From: Sulfuricurvum sp. IAE1
GTDB lineage: Bacteria; Campylobacterota; Campylobacteria; Campylobacterales; Sulfurimonadaceae
Reading direction: 5' to 3'
Assembly (NCBI RefSeq): GCF_004347735.1
Contig: NZ_SLTI01000058.1
Span: forward strand, 79,360-143,359
DNA: 64,000 bases
Shown here piece after piece: positions 34,967 to 44,033 of the stretch. The position numbers and the translations under genes were made by a program. The notes under the pieces are model-generated. The model had not been told where the DNA came from. It worked only from the letters and a program-made list of their open reading frames with translations, and ran no database searches. How positions within the stretch are numbered: position 1 is the stretch's first letter; every line of letters begins with the position of its first letter.

Positions 34967-36247
34967 ATGGAACTCACCACCCACATACTGACCATCGACG
35001 ACGATACGACGATCCTCGACGCCTACGCGTCCATCCTCTCGCCGTACAAACGGACCAGCCTCGAAGACGCCATCATGAAACTCGAAAAACTGCACGACAT
35101 CGACTGCAGCGCGATCGACGGCGGGGAAAAAGTGATCGATTTTCATCTCCATCAGGCCAACAACGGTCTCGAAGGGGTCGAAATTTTCCGCCGCGAACAC
35201 GAAGCGGGCAACCGCATCCCAGTATGCATCGTCGACATGCGGATGCCCAACGGTATCGACGGGCTCGAAACTTCGATGCGGCTCAAAGAGATCGATCCGG
35301 ACGTGAACATCATCATCGCGACCGCCTACTCCGACCGCAGCAACAAAGAGATCCTCGAGTGCCTCAAAAGCAACATTTTCTACATCCGTAAACCGTTCAA
35401 CAACGAAGAGATTTATCAGCTCGTCTATTCCCTCTCGCTGAGCTACGACGCGACGCAGACGATCCGCTGCCTCAACCGCGATCTGGAGCGCCGGGTCGAG
35501 GAGGAGATCCAGAAAAACCGCCAAAAAGACGCCCTGATGCTCCATCAGGCCAAACTCGCCGCACTGGGAGAGATGATCGGCAACATCGCCCACCAGTGGC
35601 GCCAGCCGCTCAACATCATCTCGATGCTCTTCCAGAAAATCAGCCGCCACCACAAAAACGGCACCCTCACCGATGAAATCATGGCCCAAAGCCTCGCCGA
35701 CGCGCTCCAAACGATCCAGCACATGTCCCAGACGATCGACGATTTCCGCGGGCAGGTCGAGCCCAACCGCGAAAAAGTGACTTACATCCTCGAAGACACC
35801 CTCAAAAGCACCATCAACCTGCTCGAAAAAAGCTTTGCCCTCAGCGGAGTGAGGATCGAAGCGGATATTTCGGCCCAAATCCGCCTTTACGGCTTCCCCG
35901 AAGACATCAAGCAAGTCGTCCTCAACCTCCTCAACAACGCCAAAGACGCGATCCTTTCCCACGGTATCGTCGAGGGAGTGATCCGCGTCGACGCGTCCAT
36001 CACCGACGACAACCGCCTGCGGCTAAACGTATGCGACAACGGCGGAGGGATCGAGGAAGAGGTCATCGACAAAATCTTCGAGCCCTACTTTACAACCAAA
36101 CACAAAGCGCAGGGGACCGGAATCGGTCTGTACATGTCCCGTCGTATCGTCGAAGAGCGCCTCGGCGGAACGATCGGCGCTTCCAATACGCCGGGGGGAG
36201 CCTGCCTGACGCTCGACCTCCCGATCACCGACTTACTACAAGGATAA
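34967..36247 (+). CDS. Receiver-histidine kinase hybrid (REC at N-terminus)
   Basis: 426 residues. Residues 8-150 are a receiver (TIDDDTTILDAYASIL; phosphoacceptor in PVCIVDMRMPNG; lysine in YIRKPF) with an insertion of about 35 residues between the acidic pair and the phosphoacceptor strand. The kinase half has H-box MIGNIAHQWRQPLNIISM and ATPase motifs NLLNNAKDAIL, DNGGGIEEEV and GTGIGLYMSRRI. The receiver-first order suggests it is itself controlled by an upstream kinase such as the product of 33589-34965. Confidence 0.92.
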   Translation: MELTTHILTIDDDTTILDAYASILSPYKRTSLEDAIMKLEKLHDIDCSAIDGGEKVIDFHLHQANNGLEGVEIFRREHEAGNRIPVCIVDMRMPNGIDGLETSMRLKEIDPDVNIIIATAYSDRSNKEILECLKSNIFYIRKPFNNEEIYQLVYSLSLSYDATQTIRCLNRDLERRVEEEIQKNRQKDALMLHQAKLAALGEMIGNIAHQWRQPLNIISMLFQKISRHHKNGTLTDEIMAQSLADALQTIQHMSQTIDDFRGQVEPNREKVTYILEDTLKSTINLLEKSFALSGVRIEADISAQIRLYGFPEDIKQVVLNLLNNAKDAILSHGIVEGVIRVDASITDDNRLRLNVCDNGGGIEEEVIDKIFEPYFTTKHKAQGTGIGLYMSRRIVEERLGGTIGASNTPGGACLTLDLPITDLLQG

Positions 36248-36251
36248 TCCG

Positions 36252-37058
36252 ATGCAAAGCAGACACGATCTTATGAAAAACCTCCATATCCTGTTTGTCG
36301 ACGACGAACGGCTGATCCGCGAAATGGTCTACGACATGCTCGGCGACACCGTCGGGAACGTTTCCCTCGCCGCCGACGGAGAGGAAGGGCTGGCCTTTTA
36401 CCGCGATTCGCTCCGTCCGGTCGATATCGTTATTTCCGATCAGACGATGCCGGTGATGAACGGGCTGGACATGCTCGAAAAGATCAAACAGATCAACCCT
36501 TCGCAAAAGTGCATCATGATCACCGCCCACTCCGAAGCGGCCTACATGCTCCGGGCGATCGAAATCGGGGTTGAGCATTTCATGATCAAGCCGATCATTT
36601 TCGACAAGCTCGATACCATCCTCTACGAACTGGCGCTCAAAATCGAGCAGGAAAATTACCGTGCCGAAAAAGAGCGCACCGAGCGGCGCGAACTGGTCGA
36701 GCATACCTTTCAGTTCTCGTTTCAGACCCTCGTCGACAACATTCCCCTCCCCTCGCTCATCGTCGACGAAAACGATACGGTGCAGGCCTGCAACAGCGAG
36801 CTTCTCTCACTTGTCGCCGGAACGGAACATTACCCGAAACTGCTGACCAAAGAGCTCGATTTCAAATCGCTCTTTTTTCACGACGCCATGACCAAGACTT
36901 CCCCGTCGTTTTGCGACTGGAAAGAAGAGCACCTCTATATGGGCGAAGACCTCGCGTTTGAATTCGAAGCATCGCACTATCGGCTCAAACTCAAAAGGAT
37001 GCGTACCGAAGGACAAAAAAGGTTTTACATCCTCTGCATGCTCGATTCGGGCGAGTAG
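36252..37058 (+). CDS. Receiver protein with PAS-like C-terminal half
   Basis: 268 residues. Residues 10-130 are a receiver (FVDDERLIREMVYDML; IVISDQTMPVMNG; MIKPI). A coiled-coil (QENYRAEKERTERRELVEH) leads to a PAS-like domain (FQTLVDNIPLPSLIVDENDTVQACNSELLSLV). There is no catalytic or DNA-binding output, so it may act through protein contact. The start could also be M9 (MKNLHILF); GGA is nearest the first ATG. Four bases after the hybrid kinase. Confidence 0.85.
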   Translation: MQSRHDLMKNLHILFVDDERLIREMVYDMLGDTVGNVSLAADGEEGLAFYRDSLRPVDIVISDQTMPVMNGLDMLEKIKQINPSQKCIMITAHSEAAYMLRAIEIGVEHFMIKPIIFDKLDTILYELALKIEQENYRAEKERTERRELVEHTFQFSFQTLVDNIPLPSLIVDENDTVQACNSELLSLVAGTEHYPKLLTKELDFKSLFFHDAMTKTSPSFCDWKEEHLYMGEDLAFEFEASHYRLKLKRMRTEGQKRFYILCMLDSGE

Positions 37059-37076
37059 CCGCAAAGGAGCCGCGCC

Positions 37077-39149
37077 ATGATCAAAATTATCCGATCCTAT
37101 CAGGTGCAGGGAAGCGTCATTGCGGTGCATGCGGACGATAATGCCGTCTATTTCGCCAATACGCTGGGAAATTTCTATACCGTCGACAAAGAACGCTGGG
37201 AGATGATCCGCCACGATCCCGTATGCGAGCCGGATGAACCGCTCCATACGTACCAGAAAGGTGCCTCCTTCAGCCCCGCAGGTGTACTCGCTTACAGTAC
37301 CAATGACAACGGGGCCTGCGCCCTGTGCCGTCCCGTTTACGATCTGCCGTCCCAAAACGAAGAAGAGAATGCAGAATCACCCGCTCACCTTTATGTCAAA
37401 GGGCATGACCAACGGGCCGAAATCATGCGTTTCTGCGGCCGCGAAGGACAATACCTCATCACCGGGGGAACCGACGGAAAGGTCTACATCTACAGTTCTG
37501 AGAGCGGACGAAAAGTGATGTCGCTCAAACCACGCCCCGATTACATCTCCTCCCTCGCGGTCGACGAAGGGGGAAACCATCTCGTCTGCGCGGCCTACGA
37601 CAAATCGATGAGCGTTCTGAACCTCCGTTTTCAGAAAGAGCGTCTTCATACCTATCTAGAAGACGTCGTTCAGGACGCCTTTTTCTACAACGATTCCAAA
37701 TCGCTCTACGCGATCGGACGCGAAGGCTACTCCTATATTTACGATTTTAAAACCCAGGAAATACGCAAGAAAGTGCTCTTCCCCTCGTGGCCGACATCGT
37801 GCGTCCTGGACGAAAGCGGCCGCTACGCGATCGTAGGAACCCGAAGCGGCCACCTGCACATCGTCAGACTCGCCGACAACACCCTTTTTTCAACCTTCAA
37901 ACTCGACCAAAAGGGGATCGGTACGCTCCATATCCACGACTCCACTCTCCACATCGGGTTCGAAAACGGGTGGCTCTACGTGATCGACATGCACGCCTTT
38001 ATCGACGATTTCTCGCAGGCGGTGTCGGTCAAAAACTACCGCACGGCCAAGATCTGCCTCGACAAAAACCTCTTTCTCGCGATCCACCCGATGTCGGAGA
38101 TGTTCCAGGAAGCGTGGGAAGAGACCCTCAAAGAGATCATCAACCGCTTCTCGACCGGAAACGCCGCGTCCGCACTCGAGTTTGCCGAGCCGTTTTTGGG
38201 AGACGGAGAATACAAAAAAGAGTTCGAATTCCTCCTGCAAAAGCAAAAAGATTTCGAAAAATTCGCCGTCGCGGTTCAGAACAAAAATTTTCTCGAAGCG
38301 TTCGGCATGCTCGAAAAAGCCCCCTATCTGGCCAAAACCGACAGTGCGCGCAAGCTGGAACTGTATTTCACCAAACATTTCGCCGAAGCCAAAAAACTTC
38401 TCTCGGCCGATCCCCTGCGCAACGCTCCTAAAGCCCAGGAGCTCCTCAAGCCCTTTACTTCGGTGCCGGGGAAAAAAGAGATGATCCACGCACTGTTCAA
38501 AAACTATTCGGTCTTCCTCCAGTCCGATGCGCTGATCAAAGAGAAAAAATTTAAAGAGTATTTTATTCTCACCGACCAAAACCCGTTTCTGCAACACGAA
38601 GAGCTCTACAAAAAAGTATGCGCCCTCGCCGAGGCCTCCATCAAAAAAATCCGATGTCTGGTCGACGAGAACCGCTATGACGAGGCGATTGCGGGAATCA
38701 AACAGGTAGCGGTTTTCCTCCCTTACCGACCCGAACTCGCCGAAATCGGCAAGGCGATCCAGCTGCGCCGCACCCTGCTGGCCCATATCCTCGCCGACGA
38801 CATCCAATCGGCATACGAGCTCGTCTCCGCCCATCCCGAGCTCGAATCGATGCGGGAGTTTGCCGAATACGACCGGGCTTTCGATGCCGTACTGACCGAC
38901 GCGATGGCCGCGGTAGGCAAAGGGGAAATCAAGCTGGTGCAGCAGATCATGGCTCCCTATGCTTCAATCGCCTTTTTCCAGGCCAAGATCAAAGAGTGCG
39001 TCCGTCAGGCCGCATTTAACCGCCTGTCGAATCTTCTCACCGAAAATTCGATGGCGATGGCGCGTACGATCGCCGCGTATTACCTCAAAGAGTTCGGCAA
39101 AGACGACGAATACGAAAAGCTCCTGCGCCAGTACGGACTGATGCGCTGA
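37077..39149 (+). CDS. WD40-like propeller plus alpha-solenoid protein
   Basis: 690 residues, cytoplasmic. Residues 1-310 hold repeated beta blades of the WD40/PQQ type (for example LITGGTDGKVYIYSSESGRKVMSL, LVCAAYDKSMSVLNL, AIVGTRSGHLHIVRLADNTL, LHIGFENGWLYVIDMH). From about 320 to the end the sequence is entirely helical with repeating pairs (FAVAVQNKNFLEAFGMLEKAPYL; YFILTDQNPFLQHEELYKKVC; YELVSAHPELESMREFAEYD), like a TPR-type solenoid. It is the last gene of the kinase/receiver unit. It is probably a scaffold; enzyme motifs are absent. AAGGAG precedes the ATG. Confidence 0.85.
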   Translation: MIKIIRSYQVQGSVIAVHADDNAVYFANTLGNFYTVDKERWEMIRHDPVCEPDEPLHTYQKGASFSPAGVLAYSTNDNGACALCRPVYDLPSQNEEENAESPAHLYVKGHDQRAEIMRFCGREGQYLITGGTDGKVYIYSSESGRKVMSLKPRPDYISSLAVDEGGNHLVCAAYDKSMSVLNLRFQKERLHTYLEDVVQDAFFYNDSKSLYAIGREGYSYIYDFKTQEIRKKVLFPSWPTSCVLDESGRYAIVGTRSGHLHIVRLADNTLFSTFKLDQKGIGTLHIHDSTLHIGFENGWLYVIDMHAFIDDFSQAVSVKNYRTAKICLDKNLFLAIHPMSEMFQEAWEETLKEIINRFSTGNAASALEFAEPFLGDGEYKKEFEFLLQKQKDFEKFAVAVQNKNFLEAFGMLEKAPYLAKTDSARKLELYFTKHFAEAKKLLSADPLRNAPKAQELLKPFTSVPGKKEMIHALFKNYSVFLQSDALIKEKKFKEYFILTDQNPFLQHEELYKKVCALAEASIKKIRCLVDENRYDEAIAGIKQVAVFLPYRPELAEIGKAIQLRRTLLAHILADDIQSAYELVSAHPELESMREFAEYDRAFDAVLTDAMAAVGKGEIKLVQQIMAPYASIAFFQAKIKECVRQAAFNRLSNLLTENSMAMARTIAAYYLKEFGKDDEYEKLLRQYGLMR

Positions 39150-39159
39150 GCTGCGCCGA

Positions 39160-39193
39160 TTGCAACATGTTTGCCACACAACGGCGTTATAGT
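39160..39193 (+). promoter_or_regulatory. Island promoter motif, copy 8 (before the second kinase unit)
   Basis: TTGCAACA-tgt-TTGCCACA, nine bases, TATAGT, 29 bases before the ATG at 39223. Confidence 0.8.
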
Positions 39194-39222
39194 TACGGTA
39201 TCCAAACCGTGCAAGGGAGCAC

Positions 39223-40392
39223 ATGAAACCGTCCATTGAGGTCGCCTACGCCTGCCTAAGCGCCATCGGAAATTCGCTAAACCTCGACGACATGCTCGCC
39301 GAAGTGATCGAAACCTTCATCGCCCAAACCGGTGCGGCGGGCGGCATGTTTCTCTGCACTCCGCCCGCCTCGGTTCCCCTTGTCCTCTTGGGCGAATCTT
39401 TCCCTGTTCCGCAAAACCTCAGTACCGATATCGACGGTTTCACCCTGCATGGGGCTGCCCGGGGATACATCCTGGACGTACCGGTCGGCATCGAGCATTT
39501 TTTGTTTCTCTTTTCACACGCCGATACGGCGCAAACCTGCGGGGAGATGTTTGTAGCGTTTAGGACGAAACTGGCCAACGCCATCGACGCGTGCCGAAAC
39601 GAAAAACGGCTCCGCGAACTAAGCGGCGCGTTCGAGCACCAGATACACCGCAACGAAGCGAACGAAAAACTGATGATCAGCCAGTCGCGCATGGCGATCA
39701 TGGGGGAGATGATCGGTATGATCGCCCACCAGTGGCGCCAGCCGATCACGATCATCGGGCTGGTGAGCAGCAATTCGATCCTGAATATCCAGCTGGGTGA
39801 AATGAACGAGGGCCAACTGCTCAAAGACCTCGAACTGATCGACAAACAGATACAGTTCCTTTCGCAGACGATTGACGATTTCCGCAACTTTTTCCGGCCG
39901 AACAAACTCCCGCAGCGGATCAGTTACGGCGAGCTCTGCGACGAAATCTACAGCATCCTGGGCAAAAGCTTCGAAAGCCAGCGGATCCGCCTGAATTTCG
40001 AGGGAGATCGTTCCATCGCCTTTACAACCTACAAAAACGAGCTGCTGCAGGTCTTTTTGAATATCCTCAACAACGCGCGGGACGCTTTCGTCGAAAACAA
40101 CGTCCCGCATCCCGAAATCACGCTTGAACTCCGGACACAGTCCCAAAAAGCGCTCTTTCTCGTCCGCGATAACGCCGGGGGGATTCCGCAGGAGATCCTC
40201 ACCCGTATTTTCGAACCCTATTTCAGCACCAAAGACGAAAAACACGGAACCGGCCTGGGATTGTACATGTCCGCAATCATCGTCGAAAAGCACCTCGGCG
40301 GGACGATCCGGGTCAGCAGTTCACCCGATGGAAGCGTCTTTGCCCTTTCCATCCCCGAAAATTCCGCTCAGGAGGTGCTTCTTGTCGACTGA
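39223..40392 (+). CDS. Sensor histidine kinase with GAF-like input
   Basis: 389 residues, no membrane segment. Residues 5-125 look like a GAF domain (LSAIGNSLNLDDMLAEVIETFIAQTGAAGGMFL). The H-box is MIGMIAHQWRQPITIIGL, of the same AHQWRQP kind as two other kinases here, and the ATPase has NILNNARDAFVENN, DNAGGIPQEI and GTGLGLYMSAII. Its last 11 bases overlap the next gene, a receiver-EAL protein that is a likely phosphoryl acceptor. Confidence 0.92.
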   Translation: MKPSIEVAYACLSAIGNSLNLDDMLAEVIETFIAQTGAAGGMFLCTPPASVPLVLLGESFPVPQNLSTDIDGFTLHGAARGYILDVPVGIEHFLFLFSHADTAQTCGEMFVAFRTKLANAIDACRNEKRLRELSGAFEHQIHRNEANEKLMISQSRMAIMGEMIGMIAHQWRQPITIIGLVSSNSILNIQLGEMNEGQLLKDLELIDKQIQFLSQTIDDFRNFFRPNKLPQRISYGELCDEIYSILGKSFESQRIRLNFEGDRSIAFTTYKNELLQVFLNILNNARDAFVENNVPHPEITLELRTQSQKALFLVRDNAGGIPQEILTRIFEPYFSTKDEKHGTGLGLYMSAIIVEKHLGGTIRVSSSPDGSVFALSIPENSAQEVLLVD

Positions 40393-42151
40393 TCCCGCCA
40401 AACTCATCGCCGCCATCCGCGAAAATGCCAAAGGGTTCAGTGTCCTCTACGTCGAGGACGATCCCCTGATCTGCCGCGAATACCTGACGTTCCTGGGACG
40501 TTTTTTCGAGAACATCCGCCATGAACCTAACGGCGAAAAAGGGCTCGAAGCCGCTTTGGAAACCCCTTTTGACCTGGTCATCACCGACATAGAAATGCCC
40601 AAAATCGACGGTCTTTCGATGATCGAAAAGATCAAAGAGCACTGTCCCGAAATATCGACCCTCCTCGTGTCGGCCCACAAAGACGTCAATTACCTTCACC
40701 GCTCCATACAGCTTGGGGTTGATGGCTACCTGTTCAAGCCTATGGAGCGGGAACAGACGATGGCCACGCTCCACAAAGTGGTCGGCAAAATCAAAATGGA
40801 GCGGGAAAACCTGCAATACCGCCAGCATCTCGAAGAACTCGTCGAATCCAAAACCCGCGAAGCGCTTCAGACCTATACCGTCGATCGGATCAGCGGGCTC
40901 TATTCGCTCGGAAAGCTCGAGCAGGATATTTTTACCCATTCAGACCATACACTCGTCCTGTTCAAAATCGGGGACTTCAAACATCTCAACGACACCTACG
41001 GCTATCAGGCGGGCAATGCCGTGTTGCGGCAAACAGCCCAAATACTCCGACGCCTGGTCAATGACGAGATGAACGTCGGTTACGACGGCCTTTACCGTAC
41101 CAGCGGAACCCATTTCGCCCTCCTCTCTCCCGCAGGGGTACAGAGTCTTGAACCGCTCGTTCACCTCATCGTCCAGCATTTCGAAGCGACCGAAATCGTC
41201 GTTGCAGGGGATAAAATGTACCTGGAAATGTATGCCGCCATCGTCCATCCCGGGGACGAATTGAGTCTATCACACGCCGATTTCGCACTCCGCCAGGCCG
41301 AAAAAGAGGGGCGGATCGTCATTTATCGTTCGGCGGAACACCAAACTCACGGCAACAGTTACAAACTCAAATGCATCGACACCATCAAGCGGGCGATCGT
41401 CGAAAACCGCTTTGTCCCCTTTTACCAGCCCATCATCGACAATACGACGATGCGCATCGCGAAATACGAAGCGCTCGTACGCCTTATGACGCCCGATGGG
41501 CAGTATCTTTCTCCGATGCAGTTTCTGCCGATCGCCAAAGAGACGAAAATGTACCGTACGATCACCAAACTGATCGTGTCATCGGTCCTGAACGATTTCC
41601 GCAATTCCGAATGCAGCGTCAGCATCAATCTCTCCATCGACGATATATCCCATCACCCGACCCGCGAATTCCTCTTCCAGCAGATCGCTTCTTTTCCCGA
41701 GCCGCACCGCCTCGTCTTCGAACTTCTCGAGGGCGAAGGGATCGAATCGTACGGAGACATACAGGATTTTTTCGCCGAACTCAAAAAACTGGGTTGCAAA
41801 GTGGCACTCGACGACTTCGGATCGGGCTATTCGAATTTCGAGCATCTCGCCAAACTCAACGTCGACTACATCAAATTCGACGGCTCGCTGGTCGAAACGA
41901 TCGCCACCGACTACGTTTCCCAGAACATTGTCGAACTTCTCGCCACGTTTGCCAAACGTCTGGGTATCCGCACCATCGCCGAATACGTCTCCAACGAAGT
42001 GCTGTACGAGAAAATCATCAGCCTCGGCGTTTGTGAATCGCAGGGCTATCTCTTCGGCACGCCGGTCCCCTTCGAACGTTCGATGAAAACAATCCGCCGG
42101 TTCGAACCGAAACTTCCCCTTCAAGAAGCTATAATATCCGCAGCTGTTTAA
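40382..42151 (+). CDS. Receiver-degenerate GGDEF-EAL phosphodiesterase
   Basis: 589 residues from TTG at 40382, chosen for AGGAGG six bases upstream; the open frame extends 5' inside the kinase gene but without a ribosome site. Receiver at 10-130 (YVEDDPLICREYL; VITDIEMPKIDG; LFKPM). The GGDEF domain has lost its signature (RTSGTHFALL), so it makes no c-di-GMP. The EAL domain keeps YEALVRL, SINLSIDD, FELLEGEG, LDDFGSGYSN, YIKFDGSL and AEYVSNE, so it should hydrolyse c-di-GMP under receiver control. It follows the GAF kinase, its probable input. Confidence 0.92.
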   Translation: MSTDPAKLIAAIRENAKGFSVLYVEDDPLICREYLTFLGRFFENIRHEPNGEKGLEAALETPFDLVITDIEMPKIDGLSMIEKIKEHCPEISTLLVSAHKDVNYLHRSIQLGVDGYLFKPMEREQTMATLHKVVGKIKMERENLQYRQHLEELVESKTREALQTYTVDRISGLYSLGKLEQDIFTHSDHTLVLFKIGDFKHLNDTYGYQAGNAVLRQTAQILRRLVNDEMNVGYDGLYRTSGTHFALLSPAGVQSLEPLVHLIVQHFEATEIVVAGDKMYLEMYAAIVHPGDELSLSHADFALRQAEKEGRIVIYRSAEHQTHGNSYKLKCIDTIKRAIVENRFVPFYQPIIDNTTMRIAKYEALVRLMTPDGQYLSPMQFLPIAKETKMYRTITKLIVSSVLNDFRNSECSVSINLSIDDISHHPTREFLFQQIASFPEPHRLVFELLEGEGIESYGDIQDFFAELKKLGCKVALDDFGSGYSNFEHLAKLNVDYIKFDGSLVETIATDYVSQNIVELLATFAKRLGIRTIAEYVSNEVLYEKIISLGVCESQGYLFGTPVPFERSMKTIRRFEPKLPLQEAIISAAV

Positions 42152-42169
42152 TCTGCACAAAGAGGTACC

Positions 42170-43351
42170 ATGGTCTCCGAGGCTGCACGTCTGAAAAAAC
42201 TCTCCTCCGGCAAATCGCTTTTGATCGTTGAAGACGATCCCCTGATGCAGGAGAGCCTTCAGCGTCTGCTGTCCCATTTTTTCGACTCCATCCAGAGCGC
42301 CTCCGATCCGGATGAAGCGTTGGAACGATACCATGCATCCCGCGGCGGCCCCTCCCCCCTGCTTGTCATCACCGATGTCAACCTCGGCCGCAGCAGCGGT
42401 CTTGAGCTTACCGGCAGACTCAAAAAAATCGATCCCCTCCAGCGGGTCATCGCCATATCCGGGGCCGAAGAGAGTACGATGTTCATCGAATCGATCCGCT
42501 GCGGCATCGACCGGTTCGTCCTCAAACCGATCAACCAGGACGAGCTTTTCACCGCCCTCATCGACATGCTCGAACAGATCGATTACGACAATGCCCTCGC
42601 CGAGAGCCGCAAGCTCCTCGAAGAATCGCGCGAATACGCCCTGCGCCTCCTCAACGACCAGGACCAGTTTCTCAAAAATGCCATCCATGAGATCCACACG
42701 CCGCTGGCCGTCATCATCACCAACATCGACCTTCTTCGGATGGAGGGGATCGAAAACGAATCGCTCAGCGCGATCGAAGCGGGAGCCAGGATCATCCAGA
42801 ACAGTTACGAAGACATGACCTACCTCATGAAACGCGACCGTATCCCCGACCAGAAAGTCGTGATCGATCTCGTCTCCTACATTGCCGAGCGCAAACAGTA
42901 CTTCACCTGTATCGCCGAAGTGAACGAACTGACCCTCTCGATGCGGACGGGACAGCCCAACCTCCCTTCCATCATGTTTTCAGAACTCAAACTCGCCCGG
43001 CTGGTGGACAACACCCTCTCCAACGCCATCAAATACTCCTACCGCCCCGGGGAAATCGCGATCACCGTCGGGATGCGCAACGACGACATCTACTTCGAAA
43101 TCCGCAACCACGGCCCGCTCATCCACGACAAAAAAAAGATTTTCGAACGCTTCCACCGCGAATCGGAGACCAAGGGGGGCTACGGGCTCGGGCTGAGCAT
43201 CGTGGCGCAAATCTGCCGCGAAGAGGAGGTCGAGATCGAAATCTCCTCGACGCCCGTCAGAGGGACTTCGTTTCGCTATCTCTTCAAAAATGCCACATTA
43301 ATGCAACGCAGTTCGCCTACAATACCCTCCGAACAACACAAGGGGCTGTAA
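42170..43351 (+). CDS. Receiver-histidine kinase hybrid
   Basis: 393 residues. Receiver at 15-135 (IVEDDPLMQESL; LVITDVNLGRSSG; VLKPI), a coiled-coil, H-box LKNAIHEIHTPLAVIITN and ATPase motifs (NTLSNAIKYSY, FERFHRESETKGGYGLGLSIV). The kinase type is the common HisKA E-x-x-T-P form, unlike the AHQWRQP kinases. Its last 60 bases contain the promoter motif of the OmpR-type regulator downstream, and the two genes are one base apart. Confidence 0.9.
   Translation: MVSEAARLKKLSSGKSLLIVEDDPLMQESLQRLLSHFFDSIQSASDPDEALERYHASRGGPSPLLVITDVNLGRSSGLELTGRLKKIDPLQRVIAISGAEESTMFIESIRCGIDRFVLKPINQDELFTALIDMLEQIDYDNALAESRKLLEESREYALRLLNDQDQFLKNAIHEIHTPLAVIITNIDLLRMEGIENESLSAIEAGARIIQNSYEDMTYLMKRDRIPDQKVVIDLVSYIAERKQYFTCIAEVNELTLSMRTGQPNLPSIMFSELKLARLVDNTLSNAIKYSYRPGEIAITVGMRNDDIYFEIRNHGPLIHDKKKIFERFHRESETKGGYGLGLSIVAQICREEEVEIEISSTPVRGTSFRYLFKNATLMQRSSPTIPSEQHKGL
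43290..43323 (+). promoter_or_regulatory. Island promoter motif, copy 9 (before the OmpR/PhoB-type regulator)
   Basis: ATGCCACA-tta-ATGCAACG, nine bases, TACAAT, 29 bases before the ATG at 43353. It lies inside the coding end of the hybrid kinase. The half-sites differ more from consensus than most copies, but spacing is exact. Confidence 0.7.
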
Positions 43352-43352
43352 T

Positions 43353-44033
43353 ATGAAAATCCTTTTGCTGGAAGACGAATTCATGCTGGCGCGCTCGATC
43401 CGGACCTATCTCCTCTCGCGCGGACATCTGGTCGACCATTACGACAACGGTCAGGAAGTGCTCGACGTAATCGAGTCCAAAATGCACGATTTCTACATTC
43501 TCGACATCAATACCCCTCTCGTCGGCGGGCTCGAATGTCTCAAAGCGATCGCGCAGCGCTATCCCGACGTTCCCAAAATCGTCATCAGCGCCTACCACGA
43601 CATCGACTACATCTCCGATGCCTTCGACCTGGGATGCAGCGACTATCTCAAAAAGCCGTTCAATCTCAAAGAACTCGATATCCGCATCCAGCGCCTCAGC
43701 GCACAGAGCCAGCAAAACGCCGAACCCGCTTCCGATCCGGTGATCCGGCTTAGCGACCGTTACACGTTCAACAAAGAGACGAACCTGCTCTATTACGACG
43801 ATACGGTGCAGAAATTCACCAAGCGCGAACACGCCCTCATCGTCCTTTTCGTGAGCAATCTGGGACAGGTGATGACCGATGAGAGTATCCGTTCGTTCAT
43901 CTGGGACGGCGAGGACGCCGAAGCCTCGACGATCCGTTCCCTCGTCAACCGCGTCCGCCAGAAGCTCAAAGAAGAACTGATCGAAAACATGCGCGGATTC
44001 GGGTACATCATGAAAAAGGGCGACCTTGGCTAA
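43353..44033 (+). CDS. OmpR/PhoB-family DNA-binding response regulator
   Basis: 226 residues. Receiver at 1-118: acidic pair in LLLEDEFMLARSI, phosphoacceptor in FYILDINTPLVGG, lysine in YLKKPFN. Winged-helix DNA-binding domain at 130-226: YTFNKETNLLYYDDTVQKFTKREHALIVLFVSNLG, recognition helix AEASTIRSLVNRVRQKL and the wing MRGFGYIM. It is the only DNA-binding regulator in the sensory island. Members of this family bind 11-bp-period direct repeats, and a copy of the island motif lies directly before this gene, so it is the natural candidate activator of all nine promoters. Target assignment is an inference. Confidence 0.93.
   Translation: MKILLLEDEFMLARSIRTYLLSRGHLVDHYDNGQEVLDVIESKMHDFYILDINTPLVGGLECLKAIAQRYPDVPKIVISAYHDIDYISDAFDLGCSDYLKKPFNLKELDIRIQRLSAQSQQNAEPASDPVIRLSDRYTFNKETNLLYYDDTVQKFTKREHALIVLFVSNLGQVMTDESIRSFIWDGEDAEASTIRSLVNRVRQKLKEELIENMRGFGYIMKKGDLG

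Noticed and set aside
14772..43323. Island promoter motif as a sigma-54 or sigma-28 promoter
   Set aside because: There is no GG-N10-GC with -24/-12 spacing and no FliA-type GCCGATAA; the true sigma-54 sites upstream of nifE and nifN look different. The hexamer is -10-like and the repeats fit an activator.
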